A stretch of 5,414 nucleotides of DNA from Burkholderiales bacterium (GTDB taxonomy: Bacteria; Pseudomonadota; Gammaproteobacteria; Burkholderiales; Burkholderiaceae_C), in NCBI GenBank assembly GCA_006227785.1, contig SBFU01000136.1, positions 1 to 5,414 on the forward strand, in the 5' to 3' direction. The translations under genes and the position numbers were made by a program. Under the pieces are notes generated by a model, which saw only the letters and a list, made by a program, of their open reading frames with translations, did no database searches and had not been told where the DNA came from. Within the stretch, counting starts at the first letter, position 1, and the number at the start of each line of letters is the position of its first letter. Below are positions 1 to 5,414 of this stretch, one piece after another.

Positions 1-1356
1 AATGCCGTACAAGGCCAGCCCGGACGCCAGATTGAGCCATTCAAGCACGGTCCGGGACATGGCGACATCCAGGCCGAAGGGGAGGAAAGTGCGCGGCGGA
101 AAACTCCAGAAGCCGCGCCAGGCCAGCAAGGCGCTCACCTTCATGTGCGCGCCCAGCCCCTGCCGGATGCCCGCCTGGCCGATGGCCTGCATGTCGTGAT
201 CGGCCTGCTGCGTCGGGTGGGGGTGTCCGAGTCGTTTGTAGTGATCGTACAGTTGACGCGCCTTGGCCGAAGACTTCCGGTAGTAGCTGACGGCCTGGTC
301 CGGCTGCCCTTTGCCTTGGGCGTCCATGTCGGATTTCTGGAACTCCGACCCCCCGATGTGCAGTCGGCTGACCTTGCCGCCGACCTTGGTGGCATCGTCG
401 GCAGACAAGGCCCAGGAGCTGCCTTCCACGAGGTCGCGGAAGATACCGGGGCCGTAATAGTAGAACCCGCCCTTGTACTCTTCGGGCGTCATGTTGTTGA
501 GCAGGTGCCGCTTGTAGAGCACCCAGCCACCACGCCCTTCGGTGATCTGGACGCTGCCGAAGTGCACCCAGTTGCGGGCCATCCATGGGCCCACGGTGAT
601 GGCCAGCCCCACGGCGACCAGCAGGGATGCGCGCATGGCCTGCCCCACCCAACCGCGCCGGTCCTTGTGCCGCAAGGCCTGGGCCAGCGCGATGAAGGGA
701 AGGCTGCCGATGGCCGCGTACAGGAAGATGGCCTTGGTCAGCGCCAACAGGCCGAACAGCACGCCGGCGAGCACCCAGTAGCGCCGTCGCTGCGTATCGA
801 ACGCCCTGACCAGCAGCCAGGTGCACCAGATCAGGAGGGCGGATGCCGCCAATTCCGTGTACAGGGTGTTGACCAGATAGGGCTGATCCAGCACAACACC
901 ATAGATGAGCAGGCTGCCCAGCAGGGCCCCGACGTGGCTTCCGGTGAGCGCATGGATCAGCAGCCAGCAACCCAGAACGCCAAGGAACACCCAGCCTGCG
1001 TTGTGCTGCTTGATGTGTTTGGCGTTCGCGCCTTTGTACACCTCGTCGGCCGGCGCGGGCAGGGCAAACGACTTCAAGTAGGCGGCCACCACCCAGATGG
1101 GCAAGGGTTCGCGGAAATTGGACAGCCTGGCCTCATCGGACCTCCACTTCAGGGAGAACTCACCATGGTGGGCCACATTGAAGGCAATGGACAGATTTTG
1201 CCGGGCATCGGCCTTGATGCTGTCCTCGGCCACATGCCGCATGCTGTGCCAGGCCAACAGCGAAGACAGCAGAAGTGCCAGCCAGATGGCATGGCGTGTC
1301 CAGAGCGCAGACAGGCGGGTCGCGGGAACGGGTGTTGAAACAGCGTTGGGCAGCAT
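1..1356 (-). CDS. Membrane glycosyltransferase, GT39/PMT_2 (ArnT-like GT-C) type, C-terminus cut by window edge
   Basis: The frame reads without a stop from an ATG at 1356 down to base 1, giving 452 residues; the end lies outside the window. Enzymes of this class take a sugar from a polyprenyl-phosphate carrier on the periplasmic side and place it on lipid A, glycan or protein. Visible features: a short basic N-terminus, a first membrane helix at about residues 23-38, then a periplasmic loop with an acidic pair (E44-D45), the site where GT-C enzymes usually carry catalytic acids. Next come REPLPIW (82-88), helices at about 119-137, 141-157, 165-184, 194-216 and 243-259, and GPWMARNWVHFG (256-267), matching the PW-x-x-RN-x-x-x-x-G pattern common in bacterial PMT_2 proteins. 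A long soluble segment follows (about 268-405), then another hydrophobic stretch. No convincing Shine-Dalgarno precedes the start. It diverges from the UXS operon. The family call is good; acceptor and sugar are unknown. Confidence 0.78.
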   Translation of the reverse strand, partial: MLPNAVSTPVPATRLSALWTRHAIWLALLLSSLLAWHSMRHVAEDSIKADARQNLSIAFNVAHHGEFSLKWRSDEARLSNFREPLPIWVVAAYLKSFALPAPADEVYKGANAKHIKQHNAGWVFLGVLGCWLLIHALTGSHVGALLGSLLIYGVVLDQPYLVNTLYTELAASALLIWCTWLLVRAFDTQRRRYWVLAGVLFGLLALTKAIFLYAAIGSLPFIALAQALRHKDRRGWVGQAMRASLLVAVGLAITVGPWMARNWVHFGSVQITEGRGGWVLYKRHLLNNMTPEEYKGGFYYYGPGIFRDLVEGSSWALSADDATKVGGKVSRLHIGGSEFQKSDMDAQGKGQPDQAVSYYRKSSAKARQLYDHYKRLGHPHPTQQADHDMQAIGQAGIRQGLGAHMKVSALLAWRGFWSFPPRTFLPFGLDVAMSRTVLEWLNLASGLALYGI

Positions 1357-1398
1357 TGCGCTCGGTTCAGGGAGGGCAGGACCGGATGGCCTGCAACC

Positions 1399-1429
1399 GT
1401 GTGGTGTTTCCCCTGACTGCACACCACAC
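1399..1429. repeat. Perfect 9-bp inverted repeat, possible operator or leader hairpin
   Basis: GTGTGGTGT (1399-1407) and its exact reverse complement ACACCACAC (1421-1429) are separated by 13 bases. The pair lies between the candidate -10 of the minus-strand gene and that gene's start, so it could be an operator at the transcription start or a hairpin in its leader RNA. The sequence is seen directly; the function is inference. Confidence 0.45.
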
Positions 1430-1434
1430 CCAGG

Positions 1435-1440
1435 ATTTTA
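1435..1440 (-). promoter_or_regulatory. Candidate -10 element for the GT-C glycosyltransferase gene
   Basis: Read on the minus strand this is TAAAAT, five of six matches to the -10 consensus, about 80 bases upstream of the start at 1356. No good -35 hexamer lies 16-18 bases further upstream, so the promoter may depend on an activator or the call may be wrong. Transcription from here would begin at or just inside the 9-bp inverted repeat. Confidence 0.3.
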
Positions 1441-1496
1441 TCGTTGGCTCTTCGTGCCGGCTGTAAGCGCCTGTGTGTGCGGGGCAACACTCCCCC

Positions 1497-1523
1497 TTGG
1501 GCGTGTCAAAAAGCCCACATAAT
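1497..1523 (+). promoter_or_regulatory. Candidate sigma-70-type promoter of the UXS operon
   Basis: A TTGGGC hexamer (1497-1502) is followed after 15 bases by CATAAT (1518-1523), which matches the -10 consensus at five of six positions. The spacer is shorter than the usual 16-18 bases and the -35 match is weak, so this is a tentative call. It is the most AT-rich stretch upstream of the operon. The -35-side TGGGC and a GCCCA at 1513-1517 form a small inverted repeat within the promoter, which could be a regulator site or chance. Confidence 0.35.
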
Positions 1524-1633
1524 CCTGAGCGCTGCCCAACGGCGTCATCAACAATGCGCTCTTGGGGCAATTCACGGCCAGAACCGGCCGTTGGGGTCGG
1601 GTCCGCTCGGCCGCCGACGGTCCATTCATTTGG

Positions 1634-1639
1634 GGAGGG
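1634..1639 (+). promoter_or_regulatory. Ribosome binding site that fixes the UXS start
   Basis: GGAGGG, within a longer run of purines (1632-1641), ends 8 bases before the ATG at 1648. It supports that start over the much longer in-frame opening from 1444 and over the internal ATG at 1675, which would place the start only four codons before the nucleotide-binding glycines. Confidence 0.75.
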
Positions 1640-1647
1640 AGCCCCTC

Positions 1648-2601
1648 ATGCGCGTCAGGAACCGCAAACGCATCATGGTCACCGGTGGAGCCGGTTTTCT
1701 GGGCTCGCACCTGTGCGAGCGCTTGCTTGCCGATGGTCACGACGTGCTGTGTGTCGACAATTTCTACAGTGGCACCAAGGACAACGTGGTGCACCTGCTG
1801 GCGAATCCGCACTTCGAGCTGATGCGCCATGACGTCACTTTTCCGCTGTACGTGGAGGTCGACGAAATCTACAACCTGGCCTGCCCGGCATCACCGATCC
1901 ACTACCAGCGTGATCCGGTGCAGACCACCAAGACCAGTGTGCATGGTGCCATCAATGTGCTGGGACTGGCCAAGCGCACCAAGGCCCGCATCTTCCAGGC
2001 ATCGACAAGCGAGGTGTACGGCGACCCCGAGGTGCATCCCCAGGATGAGTCGTATTGGGGCCGGGTCAACCCGGTCGGTATCCGCTCGTGTTACGACGAG
2101 GGCAAACGCTGCGCCGAGACGCTGTTTTTCGACTATCACCGCCAGCACAAGGTAGATATCCGGGTGGCCCGCATCTTCAACACCTACGGGCCGCGCATGC
2201 ACCCCAACGATGGCCGTGTGGTGAGCAACTTCATTGTGCAGGCGCTGCGCGGCGAGGACATCACCCTTTTCGGTGACGGGTCGCAGACGCGCAGCTTCTG
2301 CTATGTGGATGACCTGATCGAAGCCTTCGTGCGATTCATGGATCTGGATCCGGGCGTGACCGGTCCCGTCAATCTCGGCAACCCCGGTGAGTTCACCATC
2401 CGGGAGCTGGCCGAACGGGTGCTGGCCCTGGTCGGCGGGCGCTCCCGCCTGGTGATGCGCCCCCTGCCGCAGGATGACCCGCGCCAGCGCCAGCCGGATA
2501 TCACGCTGGCGCGCCAGTTGCTCGATTGGGAGCCTCGCGTGCCGCTGGAGCAGGGGTTGGAGCGCACCGTGGCCCACTTTCGCAAGGTGCTGGCTTCATG
2601 A
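1648..2601 (+). CDS. uxs: UDP-glucuronate decarboxylase (UDP-xylose synthase), extended SDR family
   Basis: This 317-residue cytoplasmic enzyme is predicted to oxidise UDP-glucuronate at C4, decarboxylate it and re-reduce the 4-keto intermediate, giving UDP-xylose with bound NAD recycled. Visible features: the Rossmann glycine motif GGAGFLG (13-19), the acidic end of strand two in VDNFYSG (36-42), TSEVYGDP (120-127) with the T and E of the active site, the catalytic tyrosine and lysine in YDEGK (149-153), [10 protein letters not shown] (175-184), and [15 protein letters not shown] (209-223). Length is typical of short bacterial UXS proteins. Unlike ArnA it has no N-terminal formyltransferase domain. 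A strong ribosome site supports the ATG at 1648. The stop overlaps the next start by 4 bases (ATGA), indicating translational coupling. The alternative is another sugar-nucleotide SDR such as a 4,6-dehydratase or epimerase, but YDEGK and TSEVYGDP favour UXS. Family call is strong; activity is untested. Confidence 0.93.
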   Translation: MRVRNRKRIMVTGGAGFLGSHLCERLLADGHDVLCVDNFYSGTKDNVVHLLANPHFELMRHDVTFPLYVEVDEIYNLACPASPIHYQRDPVQTTKTSVHGAINVLGLAKRTKARIFQASTSEVYGDPEVHPQDESYWGRVNPVGIRSCYDEGKRCAETLFFDYHRQHKVDIRVARIFNTYGPRMHPNDGRVVSNFIVQALRGEDITLFGDGSQTRSFCYVDDLIEAFVRFMDLDPGVTGPVNLGNPGEFTIRELAERVLALVGGRSRLVMRPLPQDDPRQRQPDITLARQLLDWEPRVPLEQGLERTVAHFRKVLAS

Positions 2602-3581
2602 ACGAACGGGTCTTCAAGAACGCCCCTCTGGTGGTGGTCACACCCGTCTTTGAGGATGTGGAGGCCAGCGGACGTCTGTTCCTGGAGCTCGGGCGCCTCT
2701 ACGGTGAGTCCCTGTTTGTGGTGGCCGTGGACGACGGGTCGGTTCAACAGCCATTGCAGCCCGATGTGCTGGCCAGGGCGGGGGTGCAGGGCGTTGTGCT
2801 TCGGCTGCGCCGCAATGTGGGTCACCAGAAAGCGATTGCCACGGGGCTGTCCTATGTGGCCGAACAGCTGACCGGTGCATCGGCGGTGGTTGTGATGGAC
2901 TCGGATGGCGAGGACCTGCCTCAGACCGTCGCCGACCTGGTGCAAGCCTTGGAGGACCCGGCCGTGGATGTGGCCGTGGCACACCGCAAGAGCCGGGTGG
3001 AGACCTGGCGCTTCAAGGCCTTTTATGCCGTCTACAAGCGGTTCTTCAAGGCCATGACTGGCCGGCCGATCAGCTTCGGCAATTTCATGGCGCTCAAACC
3101 CCATGCCGTGCAGCGGCTGGTCGCCATGCAGGAGTTGCCGATCCATGTCGCCGGCGCCGTGCTGGCCTCGCGCCTTCGCACCCGCCGGTGTCCGCTGGAC
3201 CGGGGACCGCGCTATGCGGGCCGCTCCAAAATGAATTTCGTCGGACTGGTCCTTCATGGGTTCAAGGGTCTGATGGTGTTCGCCGAGGACGTGCTGGTGC
3301 GTGCCGGTATCGCCTGCAGCCTGGCAGCGGGCCTGGCCGTGGTCGGTGGCCTGCTGGTGGTGCTGCTCAAGCTGATTGGCTACGCCACGCCAGGGTGGTT
3401 CTCGCTGGCGGCCGGCATCCTGGTCCTGATCTTCCTGCAGACGGCGGGACTGGCCCTGATGTCACTGATGACGCTCATGATCACCGGCGTTCTCAGGGGC
3501 AGCAATGTCTCGTTGACGGGCTCCTACCAGGCGCTGGTCGCCGAGGTGTTGCCGGTCCGGTTGCAGTCAAAGCCGGCATGA
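2598..3581 (+). CDS. Membrane-anchored GT2 glycosyltransferase, DPM1/GtrB/ArnC type
   Basis: This 327-residue protein is predicted to transfer a sugar from a nucleotide donor to undecaprenyl phosphate at the inner face of the membrane. The GT-A domain (about 8-230) starts with [10 protein letters not shown], followed by the donor-site DDGS (45-48), [14 protein letters not shown] (71-84), which matches the R-N-x-G-x-x-x-A pattern of this family, and the metal-binding acidic motif DSDGED (101-106). RYAGRSK (205-211) corresponds to the conserved R-Y-x-G-x-S-K segment. Two hydrophobic helices follow at about 236-260 and 267-297, as in GtrB and ArnC. The more usual acidic motif is D-A-D-L-Q; the DSDGED form is a recognised-looking variant that keeps the acids. 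The ATG overlaps the UXS stop by 4 bases, with AAGG about 10 bases upstream. Placement between UXS and a GtrA protein supports an Und-P-sugar synthase; xylose as the sugar is inferred from context only. Confidence 0.88.
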   Translation: MNERVFKNAPLVVVTPVFEDVEASGRLFLELGRLYGESLFVVAVDDGSVQQPLQPDVLARAGVQGVVLRLRRNVGHQKAIATGLSYVAEQLTGASAVVVMDSDGEDLPQTVADLVQALEDPAVDVAVAHRKSRVETWRFKAFYAVYKRFFKAMTGRPISFGNFMALKPHAVQRLVAMQELPIHVAGAVLASRLRTRRCPLDRGPRYAGRSKMNFVGLVLHGFKGLMVFAEDVLVRAGIACSLAAGLAVVGGLLVVLLKLIGYATPGWFSLAAGILVLIFLQTAGLALMSLMTLMITGVLRGSNVSLTGSYQALVAEVLPVRLQSKPA

Positions 3582-3607
3582 TGTCGTTGCGGGGTGGTCT
3601 GCCGTGA
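3578..3607 (+). other. Nine-codon open frame bridging the GT2 and GtrA genes
   Basis: An ATG at 3578 overlaps the GT2 stop (ATGA), a second ATG follows at 3581, and the frame ends in a TGA (3605-3607) that overlaps the GTG start of the GtrA gene (GTGA). The chain is only nine residues and shows no motif. It could relay translating ribosomes from one gene to the next. Alternatively it may be the original N-terminus of the GtrA gene displaced by a one-base change, or chance. Confidence 0.3.
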
Positions 3608-4020
3608 GCAGCCGCGGAGCGGAGGGCCTGCGGTACCTGCTCAACGGTGCGTTGGCCACGCTGGTGCACTTCCTGGTGCTGTGGACCTGCCTTGAATGGC
3701 TGCGGGTCCCCTCTGCCGGCTTGTCCAGCGCGGCGGCCTCGCTGGTGGGCATTGCGGTTTCTTTTTTTGGCAACCGCCACTTCGTGTTTCGCCGTCAGGA
3801 CGGGGCGATGTGGCCGCAGGCCAGGCGGTTTCTGATGCTGTACGCGGCCATTGCACTGCTGCACGGGTCGGTGCTGTTTGTCTGGACCGACATGCTGCAC
3901 TTGCCTTACATGGCCGGCTTCGGTCTGGCGGTGGCACTCCAGGTGGTCCTGGGCTACCTGGGCGGGCGATTTTTGGTCTTTGCGCCAGATGGCGAGCGCA
4001 ACCCATCGGTGGGATCCTGA
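3604..4020 (+). CDS. GtrA-family membrane protein, putative polyprenyl-linked sugar flippase
   Basis: A 138-residue, very hydrophobic protein with four predicted membrane helices at about 10-32, 38-60, 76-96 and 102-124, the size and topology of GtrA (PF04138). The family mark SFFGNRHFVF (53-62) lies at the end of helix two, and a second, weaker copy, YLGGRFLVF (118-126), ends helix four, showing the internal duplication typical of this family. GtrA proteins are thought to help move undecaprenyl-phosphate sugars made by a partner GT2 enzyme across the inner membrane, and this gene directly follows such an enzyme. The start is a GTG at 3604, with GGGGTGG (3591-3597) six bases upstream; no ATG exists in frame before it. 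Flipping activity is inferred from the family and is not firmly proven for most members. Confidence 0.87.
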   Translation: MSSRGAEGLRYLLNGALATLVHFLVLWTCLEWLRVPSAGLSSAAASLVGIAVSFFGNRHFVFRRQDGAMWPQARRFLMLYAAIALLHGSVLFVWTDMLHLPYMAGFGLAVALQVVLGYLGGRFLVFAPDGERNPSVGS

Positions 4021-4042
4021 GGTCTGGCCGAGCTGGCAGGAC

Positions 4043-4780
4043 ATGAAAACCATGAACGACACGAGTGAGCTGTTTTCCTACAGTGGCGATGAACTGGAGA
4101 GCTTCGAGACGGCCGTCAACTGGAAGGCCTATTGGAGCGCCCAGATCGCGCCGTACATCGGGCAGGATGTGCTGGAGCTGGGAGCCGGGCTGGGCGCGAC
4201 GGCGCGGACATTGGCGGGACACCCTGTGCGGCGCTGGCTCGGACTGGAGCCCGACCCGGCGATGTGCGACGTGGTCCGGCAGCGAACCCGCACAATGCCG
4301 TTTCCGGCCGGATACGAAATCCGTTGTGGCACCTCCGAAACGCTCGACAGCGCTGAACTCTTCGACACCGTGCTCTACATCGATGTGCTCGAACACATTG
4401 AGGACGACCGTGGCGAACTCGATCGGGTGGCGGCTCTGCTGCGACCGGGTGGGCATGTGGTGGTGGTGGCACCGGCACACCAGTGGCTCTACACCGACTT
4501 CGATCGCAAGATCGGGCACTTCAGGCGCTACAACGCCGCCATGCTGAAGGCGATCGTGCCTGCTGGCCTGACGGTCTGTCGCATGCGCTACCTTGACAGC
4601 GTGGGCATGCTCGCCAGTCTCGGCAACAAGCTCGTGCTGCGTTCCGATTCGCCCAAGGCCTCGCAGATCCGTCTCTGGGACTCGGTCATGGTCCGGCTGT
4701 CGCGCTGGATCGATCCCCTTGCCGGTTACCAGCTGGGCAAGAGCATCGTGTGCGTTCTGTCCAAGCCGGCGGCCAGCTGA
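4043..4780 (+). CDS. Class I SAM-dependent methyltransferase
   Basis: A 245-residue soluble protein with the Rossmann-like SAM fold. Motif I is VLELGAGLGATA (43-54), the acidic residue binding the SAM ribose is E69 in LGLEPDP (66-72), motif post-II is YIDVLEHIED (112-121), and LRPGGHVVVVAPAH (133-146) forms the next strand. KIGHFRRYN (156-164) is a segment often seen in Methyltransf_11/23-type proteins found near surface-glycan genes. No membrane helix or signal is present. The gene follows gtrA after 22 bases and is followed after 18 bases by the next gene. Two ATG codons compete: 4043 (with purine-rich GGCAGG just 2 bases upstream) and 4052 (11 bases from that site); the second would give 242 residues. 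The substrate is not visible; a sugar hydroxyl of the local glycan or lipid-linked intermediate is a reasonable guess. Confidence 0.85.
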   Translation: MKTMNDTSELFSYSGDELESFETAVNWKAYWSAQIAPYIGQDVLELGAGLGATARTLAGHPVRRWLGLEPDPAMCDVVRQRTRTMPFPAGYEIRCGTSETLDSAELFDTVLYIDVLEHIEDDRGELDRVAALLRPGGHVVVVAPAHQWLYTDFDRKIGHFRRYNAAMLKAIVPAGLTVCRMRYLDSVGMLASLGNKLVLRSDSPKASQIRLWDSVMVRLSRWIDPLAGYQLGKSIVCVLSKPAAS

Positions 4781-4798
4781 AGTCAACACCAAGGCATC

Positions 4799-5395
4799 AT
4801 GAAAATCCTGCAATCGATCTGGGGGCTGGCCGTCTACACGCTGCTGGCCTGTGGCCTGTGGCTTTTGTATGTGAACGTCCTTCAGGTGGATGTCGTCTTC
4901 TACTCGGCCATGGGCTGCGCTGCGTTGGCTGTGCTCGTCCATGCCGTACTGGTGCAGTTCACGCCGTTGCTGGGCCGGCTCAGCGGTTTTGAACGCCTGC
5001 AGCACCTGGCCATGTGTGTGCTGACAGGGTACATCCTGGCCATCAGTGTTCCCACCGTGATTGACCGGTCCCTGTCCTTTTACATCCTCGAGAAGCTTCA
5101 GCAGCGGGGTGGTGGTATCCAGCTTGCACGCTTCGACGAGATCTTCACCACCGAGTACATGCGCGAGCACCGCTTGGTCGAGATCCGCCTGACCGAGCAG
5201 TCGGCCTCGGGCACCATCACCATCGATGGTGGCTGTGTTCGCCTGACTCCCAAGGGCAGCCGCCTGGCCGACTTCAGCCGGTTTTTCCGGCAACACTTCT
5301 TGCCGCGCAATCGCCTGCTCATGGGGCAGTACACCGATGCGCTGATCGACCCGTTCAGCCGCAGCGACAAGGACCCCGACTACCTGTGCCGCTGA
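4799..5395 (+). CDS. Unrecognised three-helix membrane protein with soluble C-terminal domain
   Basis: I do not recognise this 198-residue protein. Three hydrophobic segments lie at about 7-27, 31-54 and 68-86, followed by a polar region to the end. Within the tail, a helical stretch (about 110-132), the turn SASGTI (135-140) and the strand-like pair TITIDGG and CVRLTPKG (139-153), then a basic-aromatic helix (154-168), resemble a winged-helix layout, where L-T-x-x-G commonly closes the wing. That resemblance is by eye only. With three helices the N- and C-termini should be on opposite sides; basic residues in the tail favour a cytoplasmic C-terminus. The start at 4799 has AAGG (4791-4794) four bases upstream, a short gap. 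It is the last complete gene of the run and probably co-transcribed, suggesting an accessory or regulatory part in the glycan pathway. Codon use matches its neighbours. Confidence 0.72.
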   Translation: MKILQSIWGLAVYTLLACGLWLLYVNVLQVDVVFYSAMGCAALAVLVHAVLVQFTPLLGRLSGFERLQHLAMCVLTGYILAISVPTVIDRSLSFYILEKLQQRGGGIQLARFDEIFTTEYMREHRLVEIRLTEQSASGTITIDGGCVRLTPKGSRLADFSRFFRQHFLPRNRLLMGQYTDALIDPFSRSDKDPDYLCR

Positions 5396-5414
5396 GGGTC
5401 CGGCTGGCGGGGGG

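Larger units (their letters stand above)
1357..1647. promoter_or_regulatory. Divergent intergenic region between the GT-C gene and the UXS operon
   Basis: This 291-base stretch separates two divergently read genes and must carry start signals for both. I see no convincing gene in it; the short open frames lack a ribosome site and family resemblance. It contains an AT-richer patch at about 1506-1524 with a CATAAT hexamer for the plus strand, a TAAAAT hexamer for the minus strand (plus-strand bases 1435-1440), a perfect 9-bp inverted repeat (1399-1429) and a smaller GC-rich inverted repeat, ACGGCC/GGCCGT (1574-1579 and 1586-1591). The plus-strand leader from the candidate promoter to the UXS start would be about 115-120 nt and is GC-rich. 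Confidence 0.6.

Noticed and set aside
41..970. Minus-strand open frame of 309 codons
   Set aside because: It is a shifted frame over the same DNA as the GT-C gene; its arginine-, alanine- and proline-rich translation has no domain or membrane pattern.
145..1338. Plus-strand open frame of 397 codons
   Set aside because: It is antisense to the GT-C gene. Its translation is rich in Q, G, H and P with no family motif, while the minus-strand frame gives membrane helices and PMT_2-type motifs.
1399..1440. Rho-independent terminator formed by the 9-bp inverted repeat
   Set aside because: The stem is followed on the plus strand by CCAGGA before only four T residues, and on the minus strand by no T run. 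No gene ends nearby on either strand.
1444..1647. N-terminal extension of the UXS gene to an earlier in-frame start
   Set aside because: The added residues are unlike any UXS N-terminus, would cover the promoter region, and the ATG at 1648 has a strong ribosome site.
2301..3257. Minus-strand open frame of 318 codons
   Set aside because: It is antisense to the well-supported UXS and GT2 genes and has no motif or ribosome site.
3641..5296. Minus-strand open frame of 551 codons
   Set aside because: It lies opposite gtrA, the methyltransferase and most of the last gene. Such long antisense frames are common in GC-rich DNA, and the translation is low-complexity H/Q/R/P-rich with no recognisable domain.
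5396..5414. Start of a further gene or a terminator after the last stop
   Set aside because: Only 19 bases remain, with no start codon in a useful context and no complete hairpin.

Overview
The window is GC-rich, with tightly packed genes and strong G/C bias at third codon positions. It looks like a proteobacterial chromosome. The style of the proteins suggests a betaproteobacterium of the order Burkholderiales, but this is inference from composition and protein style, as no taxonomic marker gene is present. There are no RNA genes, mobile elements or CRISPR arrays.

Layout. On the minus strand, from position 1356 to the left edge, lies the first 452 codons of a multi-pass membrane glycosyltransferase of the GT39/PMT_2 (GT-C, ArnT-like) type; its C-terminus is outside the window. 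A divergent intergenic region (1357-1647) holds candidate promoter elements for both directions and a perfect 9-bp inverted repeat. On the plus strand follows a compact five-gene run: a UDP-glucuronate decarboxylase/UDP-xylose synthase (1648-2601), a membrane-anchored GT2 glycosyltransferase of the DPM1/GtrB/ArnC kind (2598-3581), a GtrA-family four-helix membrane protein (3604-4020), a class I SAM-dependent methyltransferase (4043-4780), and an unrecognised three-helix membrane protein with a soluble C-terminal domain (4799-5395). Spacing is a 4-bp ATGA overlap, then gaps of 22, 22 and 18 bases, so a single operon is very likely.

How the genes may work together. UXS makes UDP-xylose in the cytoplasm. 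The GT2 enzyme could move a sugar, possibly this xylose, from its nucleotide to undecaprenyl phosphate. The GtrA protein could help flip the lipid-linked sugar. The divergent GT-C enzyme could then transfer it to a glycan, lipid A or protein on the periplasmic side. This is the logic of the arn (L-Ara4N) pathway without the amination, formylation and deformylation steps. The methyltransferase may methylate the sugar or another part of the product. Each family assignment rests on visible motifs; the linkage into one Und-P-pentose pathway is inference. The last gene is the least understood: its tail resembles a winged-helix fold and it may be a membrane-bound regulatory or accessory protein.
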